From assembly GCA_949741925.1 (NCBI GenBank), contig CATJOY010000047.1:55799-119798 (forward strand): a stretch of DNA of 64,000 nucleotides, written 5' to 3'. The notes under the pieces were generated by a model, which saw only the letters and a program-made list of their open reading frames with translations, ran no database searches and had not been told where the DNA came from. A program made the translations under genes and the position numbers. Positions 28,436 to 39,073 of this stretch are shown here, one piece after another (position 1 is the stretch's first letter; each line of letters starts with the position of its first letter). This DNA comes from an uncultured Desulfovibrionaceae bacterium (GTDB lineage Bacteria; Desulfobacterota; Desulfovibrionia; Desulfovibrionales; Desulfovibrionaceae).

Positions 28436-28525
28436 GCGACAGCTCGATTGTTGGGGGGACTTTTGCTCCTGAAGGGGCAAGGGAAGGTGAGTACCGCAGA
28501 TACCCGTATCATGCAAGCTGAATGA

Positions 28526-28852
28526 TGCCCTCAAGGTAAGTGGATACTCTCTCAGGGCCTGCGCCGCGGGAAGTCGCATCACTCTTCGCATCTATCCGTC
28601 CAGCCTGACCGCAACCACCCCCAACACCGTTATTTTTTGTTGGATGAAGGCCGAATTTATGAGGATGCTTTGGAAAAAAGCACGGGTTTGCTTGCTCAGC
28701 TTTTAGAAGCGCGTTTCGGGCCTTTGCCGCCGGTTGTTTCACTGAAATTGGATACTATAACGGAGACGGAGCGGCTGGCTCGGCTGGTGCTCTGGGTTTA
28801 CACCGTTGCTCCTTTGGAAGATTTTTCCACGTTATTGGAAAAACGGCAATGA
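28526..28852 (+). pseudogene. Remnant of an Rpn/PD-(D/E)XK transposase-like protein (DUF4351-like C-terminus)
   Basis: The open frame from 28526 has no ATG start and encodes about 108 residues. From RYFLLDEGRIYEDALEK onward it resembles the C-terminal part of Rpn-type nuclease/transposase proteins. The last block (LLAQLLEARFGPLPPVVSL) looks like DUF4351. The N-terminal nuclease domain is missing. The only listed start is a TTG at 28637 without a good ribosome binding site. Most likely a decayed fragment; a short expressed protein cannot be excluded. Confidence 0.45.
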
Positions 28853-28948
28853 GCCTGTTTCTCGTGGCGATGTGTGAACCGGCCGGTATCCCTTGTTTTT
28901 TCCGCATACTCCTGTGGCGCTGTGCCGCTTTGCGTGCATAGCGCTTTT

Positions 28949-31465
28949 TTAGAAGAGTGTCAGGTAACTTCCGGTGATGCTTTTGGGGTTGCTCGCAATC
29001 TGTTCCGGCGTTCCGGCAGCAACGATTCTACCGCCTTCGGAGCCGCCGCCGGGCCCCATATCAATGATATAATCGGCATTTTGTATTACATCCAGATCAT
29101 GCTCTATCACAATGATGGTTGCGCCGTTTTCAAGAAGCGTCCGGAAGACCCCCAAAAGGGTTTGCACATCCAGAGGATGCAGGCCAATAGTGGGTTCGTC
29201 AAAAACAAATACGGAATCAGACTGTATTTTCCCCATTTCGCCTGCTAACTTCAGGCGCTGGGCTTCGCCGCCCGAGAGACTCGGCGTCGCTTCACCAAGG
29301 GTCAAGTAGCCGAGGCCAAGCTTGCGCAGCACCTCCAGGCGCTGCCGAACCGCTTTTATTTCCCCGCAGGCTTCCAGGGCCGTATGGATATCCATAGCCA
29401 TCAGCTCCGGCAGCGAATACGACGCGCCTGCTGTATTCCGATACCTCATAAGATCAGCATCTTTGGCGTACCGTGATCCCCGGCATTCCGGGCAGGGAAT
29501 ATCCACATCGGGCAAAAACTGTACATCGAGGCTGATGCTCCCTGTTCCATCGCAGACAGGGCAGCGCAGTTTCCCGGTATTGTAGGAAAAGTCTCCCGCT
29601 CTGTAGCCGCGTTGCTTCGCGGTGGGCGTTCCGGCAAAAACCTTGCGCAGTTCATCATGGATAGAGGCATAGGTTGCGACAGTAGAGCGAATGTTGACGC
29701 CGATAGGGGTGGCGTCAATGAGCTTGACCTGGTTAATTCCCTCCGCTCTGACGGAAAGCACGTGCTCCGGCGGCTTGGCTCCGTGCAACAAGGCCGTAAG
29801 CCCGGGGACAAGGCTTTCCAGCAGCAGTGTTGTCTTGCCGGAACCGGATACGCCGGTCACAACCGTCAACTTTCCCTTGGGAAGAGCCACAGCCAGGGCG
29901 GCGACTGTATGGAGGGGAGCGGTTGAAAGATGGATAGTTCCGGCGGAGAACACACTCGCAGCAGCCTCATGCCGCTTCGGGCGGGCGCCGTCTTTCCCGG
30001 CCAGAAAGCTCCCGATTTGAGAACGGCGGTTCGCCGCTATTTCCGCAACGGTTCCTTCAGCTATCACGAAGCCGCCGCCCGCTCCCGCATCCGGTCCCAT
30101 TTCAATGAGCCAGTCCGCGGCAGACAAAATTTGGATATCGTGATCAACCAGCAGTACGGAATTTCCATCGGCCTTTAGATCCTGCATGACCCCGATCAGC
30201 CCGGCGATATTGGAAGGGTGCAGACCGATAGACGGCTCATCCAAAACATAAAGAACGCCTGTCGTGCGGTTGCGAACAGCGCGGGCAAGCTGCATCCGCT
30301 GCCGTTCTCCGGTGGAAAGCGTTGCGGCGGCGCGGTCGAGGCTCAGGTAGCCAAGCCCCAGGTCTAGCAGCCGCCTGGCTGTGCTGTGAAAGGAGGCGCA
30401 GATGCTTTCCGCCATCGGGCGCATGGATTCCGGCAGGGAGGCGGGAACATGGGCAACCCAGCGCACCAGGGCGGCAAGGGGCATGCGGCAGGCTTCATCC
30501 AGAGAGATGCCACATACTTTGGGCGTTCTTGCGGCGGCGGAGAGACGCGTGCCGCAACAATCGGGGCAGATATCCTCCTTCAAAAATTTTTCCACCCGCT
30601 TCATGCCCTTTTCATCCTTGACCTTTGCCAGAGCATTTTTAACCGTATACACGGCATTGTAATAGGTGAAGTCAAGCTCGCCCGCCTGATTAGATTTTTT
30701 GGCTTTGTACAGGATATGTTTTTTTTCGGCGGGTCCGTCATAGACAATAGCTTTTTCTTCCTCCGTCAGATCGCGAAAGGGCACGTTCGTACGGACGCCC
30801 ATAGCGCGGCAGACGTCGGTCATTAGCGACCACATCAGAGAATTCCAGGGAGCCACGGCTCCCTCATCGATGGAGAGCGAGGTATCCGGCACCAATGTTT
30901 CTCGATCCACGGTGCGGATCATCCCTGTTCCATCGCATGTGCGGCATGCCCCTTGGCTATTGAAAGCCAATTCTTCGGCAGATGGAGCATGCACTGCGGC
31001 CCCGCACTCAGGGCAGATAAGCTCTTGTTCCGCGGCAACGGCAAGGGTAGGAGGCAGGGAGTGCCCGTTAGGGCATTGGTGGCTGGCAAGGCGTGAAAAC
31101 ATCAGACGCAGGCTGTTCAGAAGCTCTGTTCCCGTGCCGAAGGTACTGCGGATGCCGGGAATGCCCGGACGCTGGCGCAGGGCAAGAGCAGCGGGGACAT
31201 GCAAAACAGCATCCACTTGCGGCTTGGCAGCCTGGGTCATTTTTCTTCGCGTATATGTGGAAAGCGCTTCCAGATAGCGCCGCGAACCTTCGGCATACAC
31301 CACCCCCAAGGCGAGCGAAGACTTGCCGGAGCCGGAGACGCCGGCAACGGCGACGATTTTGTGGAGGGGAACATCCACATCAATATTTTTCAGGTTGTGT
31401 ACTCGTGCTCCCCGGATTTTGATATGCCCGGGAGCTGTTGTTTCGGCCTTGCCGGGGTCCGTCAT
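28949..31465 (-). CDS. UvrA paralogue (class II, ABC-type excinuclease A-like)
   Basis: Product of 838 residues with two ABC ATPase modules. The first P-loop is [11 protein letters not shown] near residue 44; its signature region is [15 protein letters not shown] with [10 protein letters not shown]. The second P-loop is [11 protein letters not shown], with [15 protein letters not shown] and [10 protein letters not shown]. Zinc-like cysteine pairs are present (CPNG...[13 protein letters not shown]...CPECRG). It is about 100 residues shorter than canonical UvrA and the stretch after the first P-loop, where the UvrB-binding domain sits, is short. This fits class II UvrA proteins, some linked to drug tolerance. 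It stands alone without uvrB. Confidence 0.88.
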   Translation of the reverse strand: MTDPGKAETTAPGHIKIRGARVHNLKNIDVDVPLHKIVAVAGVSGSGKSSLALGVVYAEGSRRYLEALSTYTRRKMTQAAKPQVDAVLHVPAALALRQRPGIPGIRSTFGTGTELLNSLRLMFSRLASHQCPNGHSLPPTLAVAAEQELICPECGAAVHAPSAEELAFNSQGACRTCDGTGMIRTVDRETLVPDTSLSIDEGAVAPWNSLMWSLMTDVCRAMGVRTNVPFRDLTEEEKAIVYDGPAEKKHILYKAKKSNQAGELDFTYYNAVYTVKNALAKVKDEKGMKRVEKFLKEDICPDCCGTRLSAAARTPKVCGISLDEACRMPLAALVRWVAHVPASLPESMRPMAESICASFHSTARRLLDLGLGYLSLDRAAATLSTGERQRMQLARAVRNRTTGVLYVLDEPSIGLHPSNIAGLIGVMQDLKADGNSVLLVDHDIQILSAADWLIEMGPDAGAGGGFVIAEGTVAEIAANRRSQIGSFLAGKDGARPKRHEAAASVFSAGTIHLSTAPLHTVAALAVALPKGKLTVVTGVSGSGKTTLLLESLVPGLTALLHGAKPPEHVLSVRAEGINQVKLIDATPIGVNIRSTVATYASIHDELRKVFAGTPTAKQRGYRAGDFSYNTGKLRCPVCDGTGSISLDVQFLPDVDIPCPECRGSRYAKDADLMRYRNTAGASYSLPELMAMDIHTALEACGEIKAVRQRLEVLRKLGLGYLTLGEATPSLSGGEAQRLKLAGEMGKIQSDSVFVFDEPTIGLHPLDVQTLLGVFRTLLENGATIIVIEHDLDVIQNADYIIDMGPGGGSEGGRIVAAGTPEQIASNPKSITGSYLTLF

Positions 31466-31549
31466 GGTTCTGCGAACTCCTCTTGATTCCGAATGCCTCC
31501 GGCGGCAGGAGCGTTATCCTCCCTCTCCGGGAGAAGAGCCGGGCTTCGT

Positions 31550-32161
31550 TTACGCCTTGGTTGATGCAAGAATGGCTGATGCGGCGTTGTGCAGATCACG
31601 GGCGATGATGTGGGGCCAGCCGGGCTGCCGGCCAGAGAGCAGCGCATAGCCCTCTCCGGGAGGAAGAGGCGGCAGGCCCATGCGGGCGGCCTCGCTTTCG
31701 CCCTTGCCGGTGAGCACCAGAACGGTCACGGCAAGCTTTGCGGCCAGGCCAAAAGCAATATCCGCCTTTTTATCGCCGATCATAGCGGTATGCTCCGGCC
31801 TGAGGCCATGCCGTTCCTTGAGGGTTTCCCACATGCCCGTGGCGGGCTTGCGGCAGGAACAGGCCTCTTCGGGCGCATGGGGGCAGTGCAGGGCATCGGT
31901 CAACGCAATGCCTTGGGCGGCCAACAGGGCGCATAGGCGGTTGTGGCAGGCCTGGAGATCCGCTTCGCTGAACATCCCCCGGCCGATGCCGGATTGGTTG
32001 CTGACCAGGTAAAGCCCGGCGCCGGAGTAGGCGAGCATTCCCAGGCCTTTCGCCGCGCCGGGCAGAAGAGCCACCCCGTCAGGGTCGGCAAGGTAGTGTT
32101 TATCATAGATGACGGTTCCGTCACGATCCAGGAGAATCGCGGTTAGGGGATGTGTTATCAT
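31550..32161 (-). CDS. gmhB: D-glycero-D-manno-heptose-1,7-bisphosphate 7-phosphatase
   Basis: HAD-superfamily phosphatase of 203 residues in ADP-heptose synthesis for LPS. The nucleophile motif is LLDRDGTV (residues about 9-16). Motif II lies in [11 protein letters not shown], and motif III/IV is RKPATGMW with GDKKADI. The zinc-binding loop [11 protein letters not shown] is diagnostic of GmhB-type enzymes. The ATG at 32161 has AAGAGG upstream; the in-frame extension to 32269 is not family-like. Confidence 0.88.
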   Translation of the reverse strand: MITHPLTAILLDRDGTVIYDKHYLADPDGVALLPGAAKGLGMLAYSGAGLYLVSNQSGIGRGMFSEADLQACHNRLCALLAAQGIALTDALHCPHAPEEACSCRKPATGMWETLKERHGLRPEHTAMIGDKKADIAFGLAAKLAVTVLVLTGKGESEAARMGLPPLPPGEGYALLSGRQPGWPHIIARDLHNAASAILASTKA

Positions 32162-32463
32162 GGGGCGCCTCTTGGGGGGGGGCTCGCCGCTCCGATTGAT
32201 GGGAGCGCTGAAAAGAAAATGTATATAGCATGGAGACTTCAGCCGCGGCAAAGGATTTTTCCCCGTCAAAAATCTCTGCGGACGGGGCGAGAATACAGTT
32301 TTTGCCGTGTGTCCGTTGCCGGGAATCTGTTCCCGCCTTGTGCCGCTCCGGGCCGGGGGAACAGGCCGTGGCAGTAGTGCTTATCCGAGAAGACAGCGGG
32401 ATGGAGGGGGCTTTTTCGCCTTTTCCTGGACAGGGGGGCGCTCTCGCAGTATATGCGCTTGCC
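32162..32463. other. Divergent intergenic region gmhB/trmL
   Basis: Space between the divergent gmhB and trmL starts. The trmL frame is open through most of it (from 32230) but shows no similarity to the family. No promoter motif stands out clearly. Confidence 0.35.
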
Positions 32464-32925
32464 ATGCAGATCGTTCTTTTTGAACCGGAAATTCCGCCCA
32501 ACACCGGTAACGTGGCCAGGCTTTGTGCGGCCACGGATACAGAGTTGCACCTGATCGAACCGCTGGGCTTTTCGTTGGAGGATCGCTACCTCAAGCGGGC
32601 CGGTCTGGATTACTGGCCTCATGTGCGGCTGCGGGTTTGGCCTGATTTTGCGGCCTATCGCCAGGATGCGGGGCGAGGGCGGCGTTTGGTCATGAGCAGC
32701 AGCCGTTCCGGGGAGAATATCCGGTATTTCCGTTTTACCCGGGATGATGCCTTGGTCTTCGGTCCGGAAACCCGGGGCCTGCCCCCGGAAATTCTGGAAG
32801 CATCCCCCCATCGAGTGCGTATCCCCATCCGGAGCTGTGTGCGCAGCCTGAACCTCTCCACAGCGGCAGGCATTCTGTTGTTTCAAGCCCTGCTTGGCAG
32901 CGGAGCCATTGAGGATCTGCCGTGA
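32464..32925 (+). CDS. trmL: tRNA (cytidine(34)-2'-O)-methyltransferase TrmL
   Basis: SPOUT-class methyltransferase of 153 residues that 2'-O-methylates the wobble base of certain tRNA(Leu). It starts MQIVLFEPEIPPNTGNVARL, the usual TrmL N-terminus, and contains LVFGPETRGLP and the knot motif RSLNLSTAAGILLFQ. The ATG at 32464 is used; a longer in-frame start at 32230 would add 78 residues with no similarity. The stop overlaps the cobD start (GTGA). Confidence 0.93.
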   Translation: MQIVLFEPEIPPNTGNVARLCAATDTELHLIEPLGFSLEDRYLKRAGLDYWPHVRLRVWPDFAAYRQDAGRGRRLVMSSSRSGENIRYFRFTRDDALVFGPETRGLPPEILEASPHRVRIPIRSCVRSLNLSTAAGILLFQALLGSGAIEDLP

Positions 32926-33950
32926 ACGTCTTTGCGGCATCCGGCCTGCTCCCCCCTTGGGATTTAGCGGCGTACTGGTGGCTGCCCCCGGCGGCCTTGG
33001 TGTTGGATCTCCTTTTGGGAGACCCGCCGGGGTTCCCTCATCCGGTCCGATACATTGGGGCGTGCCTCGAGACCCTGGAACATCGTCTCCGCCCCCTGCT
33101 GCCGCCCTATCCCGCCGGTCTGGCCGGTCTCAGCCTGGCCTTGCTGGCCACGGGAATCGTAACGACCGGGTTGCTTCTTTTGCCTTTCGGGGTTGGCAGT
33201 ATCGCGGCGCTTTACCTTTGTTATGCCGGTCTGGCTTTGGGCCAGCTCTTGCGAGAGGGAGAAGTGGCTCGCCGTTTGCTGGAGGGAGAGAATCTCGCGC
33301 CACCCGGCGGTTGCCGCCCGGCAGAAGACGGCCTCCAAGAGGCCCGCGCGGCCGTAGGGAGGCTGGTCAGTCGTGACGTCAGCCGCGCTGATCGGGAAGA
33401 ATTGCGCCGGGTACTGGCGGAAACGCTGGGCGAGAACGTTAATGACGGTTTCATTGCTCCGTTGTTTTGGCTGATGCTGGGTGGTCCCTTGGGCTTGTGG
33501 CTGTACAAAGCGGTCAGTACCATGGATTCCATGTGGGGATATCCGCACGAGCCCTGGACCTTATTCGGCCGGCCGGCCGCGCGTCTTGACGATGCCGCGG
33601 CCTTTATTCCAGCCCGCCTCTCCGTTCTGTTTCTGTACCTGGGCGCTCTGCCGCAAGGGCTCCGGCGGAACTGGCCCGGTTTTGCCGTCGTGGCCCGAGA
33701 CGCCCGATCAATGAAGAGCCCCAACGCGGGCTGGCCCATGGCCGCAGCGGCCTGGCTCCAAGGGTGCAGCATGGGCGGGCCGGCGGTGTACAACGGAGCA
33801 GTGGTGGAAAAACCCGTTTTGGGGCCGCAGGGGAGATCGTGGGACGCAGCCGCCCTGGCCTCTCTGATCCGTCAGCTTCGCTACGCCGCCTTGGCGGCCT
33901 TTCTGATTCTGTGGGGCCTGCCCTGTGGCATAGCGGCTGTTTTCCTATAA
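32922..33950 (+). CDS. cobD: Adenosylcobinamide-phosphate synthase CobD/CbiB
   Basis: Membrane enzyme of cobalamin synthesis that attaches the aminopropanol arm to adenosylcobyric acid. The 342-residue product has several hydrophobic segments and conserved blocks DLLLGDPPGFPHPVRYIG (residues 29-46), LVSRDVSRADREEL, AETLGENVNDGFIAPLFW, AVSTMDSMWGY, and SPNAGWPMAAAAWLQ. The start is a GTG that overlaps the trmL stop by four bases, which implies coupling with trmL. No other cobalamin gene is in the window. Confidence 0.95.
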   Translation: MNVFAASGLLPPWDLAAYWWLPPAALVLDLLLGDPPGFPHPVRYIGACLETLEHRLRPLLPPYPAGLAGLSLALLATGIVTTGLLLLPFGVGSIAALYLCYAGLALGQLLREGEVARRLLEGENLAPPGGCRPAEDGLQEARAAVGRLVSRDVSRADREELRRVLAETLGENVNDGFIAPLFWLMLGGPLGLWLYKAVSTMDSMWGYPHEPWTLFGRPAARLDDAAAFIPARLSVLFLYLGALPQGLRRNWPGFAVVARDARSMKSPNAGWPMAAAAWLQGCSMGGPAVYNGAVVEKPVLGPQGRSWDAAALASLIRQLRYAALAAFLILWGLPCGIAAVFL

Positions 33951-34384
33951 TTTTTTGCCGCAACCCCCTCTTTTTCCTCCCGGCAGCGTCAACCGTAAAA
34001 ACCGACCTTGGAGTATCTCCAATACGCCTTCCCTGTTTTTTCCCGGCTTTTTTGCCAGGGGAAAATTTGGGCTTTTCTCGGACACAATGCCGTTTGCAAT
34101 AGTCCTTGGCCATCAGGATACGCATCCTGGATTGACAGGGCGCTTTGGGGTATTACAATAGGCTTTTTGGTACAGGCTCACAGGTTGGGCTTGTGGTTCC
34201 CCGAGAGGTGAAGGCGACCGTTTTGGGGTTGCTTGCTTCCAAGCAATTGCACTTCCAATGCCAGGCCCATGGGAAGGGGATCAGGGGTATCGTGCCCCCG
34301 TGGGGCGTGGGGCAGCGCTCCACATCCGGCCTGTAGCGCCACCCCGCCGGTTGGGCGGAAGATTAGGTTTTTTCGAGAATTTCC
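33951..34384 (+). other. Intergenic region upstream of the MATE gene
   Basis: 434 bases without a recognised gene. Apart from repeat copy C (34009-34100) it has several G/C-rich inverted repeats but no structure I can assign to a known riboswitch or small RNA. Confidence 0.4.
34009..34100 (+). repeat. Dispersed intergenic repeat, copy C
   Basis: GGAGTATCTCCAATACGCCTT, described by position 34010-34030, matches the left end of copy A. TTGCCAGGGGAAAA and GGGCTTTTCTCGGACA follow, matching copy A's TTGCCGGGGAAAA and GGCGTTTTGCGGACG. Confidence 0.5.
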
Positions 34385-35800
34385 ATGGCTGAATCCGCAT
34401 TATCCACCAGGGCCGCGCATATTTCCGCGCGCCGGATCTGGCATCTCACTTGGCCCCAAGGCCTGATGATGATTTGTCAGTTTCTGGTGGGCTTTACCGA
34501 TGTGTGGGTAGCCGGGCACATTGATCGTGATGTTCAAGCGGCTCTCGGCTTGGTTATTCAGTGCCAGTTGGTTCTTGCCATCGTCGGCGTAGCCATGGCC
34601 AACGGCAGCATTGCGGCCATCAGCCAGTCTGTGGGGGCGCGGCTTCCTTTGCGGGCCAAGCGTTACGGCGGCATGGTTCTCAAATACGGCCTTGTTTTTG
34701 CCGCGCTGGTCACTGGGGCGGCCTTTTTTCTGCGCGGCTGGGTTCTGCAACTCCTCCAGGTTCCTGAAACCATTTTTTCTCTGACCGAATATCTGTGGCT
34801 GTTGTTCTTGGCCGCTGTCCCTTCCAACTATCTGCTGCTGTTGACCAGCGCCATGTTCCGGGCCCGGAGCATGGTCTTTATTCCTTTGGGGGCTGCCGCT
34901 GTGGCTTGCCTCGTCAATGTTCTGTTAGCCACGGGGCTCGGATTGGGGCTGTGGGGATTCCCTCATCTGGGGGTTGAGGGCATGGCCGTATCCACCTTCT
35001 GTTCCGTTACGGCGGCCGGCCTCTTCAATATATATAAGGCGATCCGCCTGGGCATCATCGATCGCCAGGCGTTCGGCCCCTGGAGCTGGGAAAAGAAAGC
35101 TCTCGTCTATCTCTTTAAGGTGGCCGCCCCGGCAGGAGGCTCGCAGATCTTTTGGCAACTCGGCTATCTGGTTTTGTTCGGGGTAACCGCTTCGCTGCCC
35201 CATGATCCTGTCAACGCCCTGGCGGGCATGAACGCCGGCATGCGTGTGGAATCCATTCTGTTTCTTCCGGCGATCGCTTTCAGTATGACTGCCTCCATGC
35301 TTGTTGGCCAGCTGCTGGGGGCGGGAGATAAAAAAGAAGCTGCTCGTGTTGCCTGGCGGATCATTGTCACTGGTTGTCTCGCCATGAGCCTCGGCGCGTT
35401 GTGCCTCTGGCCTTTTGCAGAGGGCATCGCCGCCTTTATCGCGCCGGATCCCCAGGCCCGGCTCCACGCCTTGAGCTATTTGCGTTATAATCTATTGGGC
35501 ACGCCCTTTTCCGTAATCAGCATGATCCTCTCCGGTATTCTTACCGGAGCAGGGGCCACGGTGTATTCCCTGGCAGTTTTCAGTTCGGCTGTCTGGCTGG
35601 TACGGCTTCCCTTGGCATATCTTTTCGGGCACATCATCTGGCAGGATGCCACGGGTGTTTTTTTCGCCATGTTCGTTTCTCAGGCGGTCCAGGCAAGCCT
35701 TATTCTGTTCGTTTTCAGAAGGTGCGACTGGGCTCGTTTTGCCATGACGGCCCGGCGGGCGAAAAAGAATGCGGCCCGCCATGATAATGGAGACCGTTGA
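34385..35800 (+). CDS. MATE-family efflux transporter
   Basis: Inner-membrane multidrug/toxin exporter of 471 residues with about 12 hydrophobic segments in two MatE halves (about 20-180 and 240-400). Typical features are GFTDVWVAGHI near the first helices, GVEGMAVSTFCS at the end of the first half, and MRVESILFLPAIAFSMTASML in the second. The C-terminus is short and basic. It ends about 100 bases before the DUF2156 gene and may be co-transcribed with it. The substrate is unknown. Confidence 0.9.
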   Translation: MAESALSTRAAHISARRIWHLTWPQGLMMICQFLVGFTDVWVAGHIDRDVQAALGLVIQCQLVLAIVGVAMANGSIAAISQSVGARLPLRAKRYGGMVLKYGLVFAALVTGAAFFLRGWVLQLLQVPETIFSLTEYLWLLFLAAVPSNYLLLLTSAMFRARSMVFIPLGAAAVACLVNVLLATGLGLGLWGFPHLGVEGMAVSTFCSVTAAGLFNIYKAIRLGIIDRQAFGPWSWEKKALVYLFKVAAPAGGSQIFWQLGYLVLFGVTASLPHDPVNALAGMNAGMRVESILFLPAIAFSMTASMLVGQLLGAGDKKEAARVAWRIIVTGCLAMSLGALCLWPFAEGIAAFIAPDPQARLHALSYLRYNLLGTPFSVISMILSGILTGAGATVYSLAVFSSAVWLVRLPLAYLFGHIIWQDATGVFFAMFVSQAVQASLILFVFRRCDWARFAMTARRAKKNAARHDNGDR

Positions 35801-35902
35801 TATACTTGGCCCAAGTTTATTTTTCTGTATACAGTAGGAACACTGTGCGCTGTGCCGGACTCCGGTACCGGAATGTTCACAGAGAGCAAAGGAGATACCC
35901 AC

Positions 35903-36778
35903 ATGTCCGACTTTACGCCGCTCAGTCTCAGCGAGATGGGCCGCTATACGCAACTCCACACTATCTGCAACAGCCGCGCCTCAGATTACAGTTTTACCAA
36001 TCTGTGGGGCTGGGCAGAGTTTTACGGCCTGGAGTGGCGCTTTGAAGAGATGTTGTGTTGGATCCGCCAGAGAAGCCCGAATACGGCTTCCTGGGCCCCG
36101 GTGGGGGATTGGCAGGCCGTGGATTGGAAAAACTGCCCCGAACTAACTTCCGGCTCCTCGTTTATCCGCGTGCCGGAACCCCTGGCCTGTCTGTGGCAGG
36201 AAGCGTTGCCCGGCAGGGTCCGCCTTGAGGAAACGCGAGAACACTGGGATTACTTGTACCTTGCGGAAGAATTGGCCACGCTTCCCGGTAATAGGTTCCA
36301 CAAAAAGAAAAACCTGTTCAATCAGTTTCGCAAACTTTATCCGACGTATGAGTACCACCCGCTGACCATTGAATGTGTCGAGTCTGTGTTGATTATGCAG
36401 GAGGAATGGTGCCAGTGGCGGGAGTGTATGAAATCGGATTCGCTTTTGGCGGAAAATACGGCTGTGGAGCGGGTATTGCGCAATTGGGACCGGTTGCCCC
36501 AGCTCAAGGGCGGTTTCATTGTCATTGATGGTAAGGTCGTTGCCTATACCGTGGGCGAGCGCCTGACCGAGGATACCCTGGTCATTCATTTTGAAAAGGG
36601 ATGCACCGAGCACAAGGGCGTGTATCAGGCCATTAATCGGTTGTTTGCCGAGGACGTCAGGGCGGAGTATCTCTACCTCAACCGTGAGCAGGATACCGGG
36701 GATGAGGGGTTGCGCAAGGCCAAGGAGAGCTACAACCCTGTAGATTATGTAAAGAAATTTACTGTCTTTATAGAGTAA
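35903..36778 (+). CDS. DUF2156 (phosphatidylglycerol lysyltransferase C-terminal-like) protein
   Basis: Product of 291 residues with the two-lobed GNAT-like fold of DUF2156 as judged from LPGNRFHKKKNLFNQFRKLY (about 132-151) and VVAYTVGERLTEDTLVIHFEK near 215, then YLNREQDTGDEGLRKAK near the end. Members transfer acyl or aminoacyl groups; the soluble single-domain type has no settled role. The ATG at 35903 has AAAGGAGA upstream and is preferred to the in-frame start at 35852. Confidence 0.85.
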   Translation: MSDFTPLSLSEMGRYTQLHTICNSRASDYSFTNLWGWAEFYGLEWRFEEMLCWIRQRSPNTASWAPVGDWQAVDWKNCPELTSGSSFIRVPEPLACLWQEALPGRVRLEETREHWDYLYLAEELATLPGNRFHKKKNLFNQFRKLYPTYEYHPLTIECVESVLIMQEEWCQWRECMKSDSLLAENTAVERVLRNWDRLPQLKGGFIVIDGKVVAYTVGERLTEDTLVIHFEKGCTEHKGVYQAINRLFAEDVRAEYLYLNREQDTGDEGLRKAKESYNPVDYVKKFTVFIE

Positions 36779-36987
36779 GGCCGCGCAACATAGTATAGCT
36801 GCATTACAAGCTGGGGCGTACAAGGAAAAATATGTTTTTGAGGCTGGCTCGTTCGCTTGAATATGGATGGAAAGCGCTGCCCCAAAACTTTCATACCGGC
36901 TCGCGGCCTTTGCATGAAGGTTCTTGCGTCCCGTTCCCGAGTAGAGTACGACAGGTAGAATATCGCCGGGAACGGACGTTCCCGGAA

Positions 36988-37013
36988 TCGGCACACGGCG
37001 TGCCGGCTTTTTT
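36988..37013 (+). terminator. Terminator upstream of pckG
   Basis: Stem CGGCAC / GTGCCG (36989-37005) followed by six Ts (37008-37013). A second small inverted repeat (GGGAAC / GTTCCC) precedes it. It is the likely end of the MATE-DUF2156 transcript, about 115 bases before pckG. Confidence 0.6.
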
Positions 37014-37129
37014 CAAACCGCCAGCCTCCGGTTCCCTGTCGGGGAAGCTCCGGCAGAAACGTTCCGCCGGAGGATGTGTTTCCAGGTTTGGTTGATACCA
37101 TGTATTCTCAACCATGAGGGGGTACACCC

Positions 37130-38974
37130 GTGAAAACGAATTTGACTGCAAAAAAGACCGCCAACCAAAAACTTATCGCCTGGGTGGATGAAATTGCCGC
37201 CCTGTGCCAGCCGGATTCCGTGTACTGGTGCGATGGGTCCGAAGAGGAAAAAGATGCCCTCAACAAACAGCTTGTTGCAAGCGGCACCTTTATTCCTCTG
37301 AACCCCGAAAAACGGCCGGGGTGCTTTCTGGCCCGTTCCAATCCCGCCGATGTCGCCCGTATGGAGCACCGTACCTTTATCTGCTCTGAAAGGGAAATCG
37401 ATGCCGGCCCGACTAACAACTGGGCCGACCCAACGGAAATGCGCAAGAAGCTGAACGGCTTGTTCAAAGGTTGCATGAAGGGCCGGACCATGTATGTAGT
37501 GCCCTTCAGCATGGGGCCGGTGGGTTCGCACATCGCCCACATCGGTATTGAGATCACCGACTCTCCTTATGTTGTCGTCAACATGCGCATCACTACCCGC
37601 ATCGGCCAGAATGTGCTCGATGTTCTTGGCAGCAACGGCGCTTTTGTGCCCTGCATCCATTCTGTGGGCGTGCCCCTGCAGGAAGGTGAGCAGGATGTGC
37701 CCTGGCCCTGCCGCCCTGATGACGTGCATGTGGTCCACTTTCCTGAAACCCGCGAAATTTGGTCCTTCGGCAGCGGCTATGGAGGCAACGCTTTGCTCGG
37801 CAAAAAGTGTTTTGCCCTGCGCATCGCCACGGTCATGGCCCGCGATGAAGGCTGGTTGGCGGAGCATATGCTCATCGTTGGCGTGGAAAACCCTGAAGGT
37901 GAAAAAACCTACATTGCTGCCGCCTTCCCCAGCGCCTGCGGCAAAACCAACCTCGCCATGCTCATTCCGCCCGAGGCTTTTGATGGCTGGAAGATCCATA
38001 CCGTGGGGGATGATATCGCCTGGATCAAGCCCGGCGAAGACGGCCGCTTCTATGCCATTAACGCTGAGGCGGGCTTTTTTGGCGTGGCCCCCGGCACCTC
38101 CGTACATACCAACCCCAACGCTATGGCCACCTGCCGGGCCAACACGATTTTTACCAACGTGGCCTTGACCGATGACGGCGACGTTTGGTGGGAAGGCATG
38201 ACCAAAGAGGCTCCGGCGCATTTGATTGACTGGCAGGGCAATGACTGGACTCCCAATTCCGGCAAGCCCGCCGCGCACCCCAACGCCCGCTTTACCGCTC
38301 CGGCCGGCCAGTGCCCGAGCATCGACCCGGATTGGGAAAACCCCAAGGGCGTTCCTATCAGCGCCTTTGTCTTCGGCGGCCGCCTCAGTAAGAACGCGCC
38401 GCTGGTTTACGAATCTTTTGACTGGAACCACGGCGTGTATATGGGGGCTACCGTGGGCTCCGAAAAAACCGCTGCAGCGGACGGCCAGGCCGACATCCGT
38501 TATGATCCCATGGCCATGCTGCCTTTCTGCGGCTACAACATGGGCGATTACTTTGACCACTGGCTCAAGATGGGCCGGGCTATTCCCAAGGCTCCGCGCA
38601 TTTTCCGGGTCAACTGGTTCCGCAAAGATGATCAGGGCCATTTCATTTGGCCCGGCTTCGGCGATAACCTCCGCGCCCTTAAGTGGATTATTGACCGGGT
38701 GCGCGGCCGTGTCAGCGCCGTAGAGAGCCCTATCGGCTGGCTCCCCTACTACGAGGATATCTTCTGGAACGGCCTTGACTTTACCCGCGAAGCATTCAGC
38801 GGGCTTTCAGATATCAATAAAAAGGCCGCCTTGCACGAAGCCGACGGCCAGAAGGAGTTTCTCAGCCGGTTTGAAAAGATCGGCAAGCTCCCCGAAGAGT
38901 TGCAGCACGAGCAGCGCATGCTTGTCCTGCGCCTCCAGCGGTGCGGCGATACCTGGAAACTGCCGCGCAAGTAA
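37130..38974 (+). CDS. pckG: Phosphoenolpyruvate carboxykinase (GTP)
   Basis: Interconverts oxaloacetate and PEP using GTP/GDP; here it can feed gluconeogenesis or anaplerosis. The 614-residue product has the GTP-class motifs: the nucleotide P-loop [14 protein letters not shown] near residue 265, [13 protein letters not shown], and the C-terminal PEPCK domain with [12 protein letters not shown] and FRVNWFRKD. The start is a GTG at 37130 with GAGGGGG 7 bases upstream; no ATG fits. It is monocistronic, bracketed by terminators on both sides. Confidence 0.96.
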   Translation: MKTNLTAKKTANQKLIAWVDEIAALCQPDSVYWCDGSEEEKDALNKQLVASGTFIPLNPEKRPGCFLARSNPADVARMEHRTFICSEREIDAGPTNNWADPTEMRKKLNGLFKGCMKGRTMYVVPFSMGPVGSHIAHIGIEITDSPYVVVNMRITTRIGQNVLDVLGSNGAFVPCIHSVGVPLQEGEQDVPWPCRPDDVHVVHFPETREIWSFGSGYGGNALLGKKCFALRIATVMARDEGWLAEHMLIVGVENPEGEKTYIAAAFPSACGKTNLAMLIPPEAFDGWKIHTVGDDIAWIKPGEDGRFYAINAEAGFFGVAPGTSVHTNPNAMATCRANTIFTNVALTDDGDVWWEGMTKEAPAHLIDWQGNDWTPNSGKPAAHPNARFTAPAGQCPSIDPDWENPKGVPISAFVFGGRLSKNAPLVYESFDWNHGVYMGATVGSEKTAAADGQADIRYDPMAMLPFCGYNMGDYFDHWLKMGRAIPKAPRIFRVNWFRKDDQGHFIWPGFGDNLRALKWIIDRVRGRVSAVESPIGWLPYYEDIFWNGLDFTREAFSGLSDINKKAALHEADGQKEFLSRFEKIGKLPEELQHEQRMLVLRLQRCGDTWKLPRK

Positions 38975-38998
38975 CAGACTACGGCTATAACCAGCTAC

Positions 38999-39030
38999 GC
39001 CGGAACGGTTTACCGTTCCGGCGTTTTTTT
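38999..39030 (+). terminator. Terminator after pckG
   Basis: Perfect 10-bp stem GCCGGAACGG / CCGTTCCGGC with loop TTTA, followed by seven Ts (39024-39030). It lies 25 bases after the pckG stop, before the convergent glpC. Confidence 0.92.
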
Positions 39031-39073
39031 ACAGCGCGAGTCTCCCTTCCCGAGAGTAACGGCTGGAAAGCCC

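Noticed and set aside
33951..34384. Possible cobalamin riboswitch or other structured RNA after cobD
   Set aside because: I could not find the conserved cobalamin-box sequence, and the region lies downstream of cobD, not before it.
37013..38641. Minus-strand open frame of 542 codons
   Set aside because: Antisense to pckG; no motif supports it.
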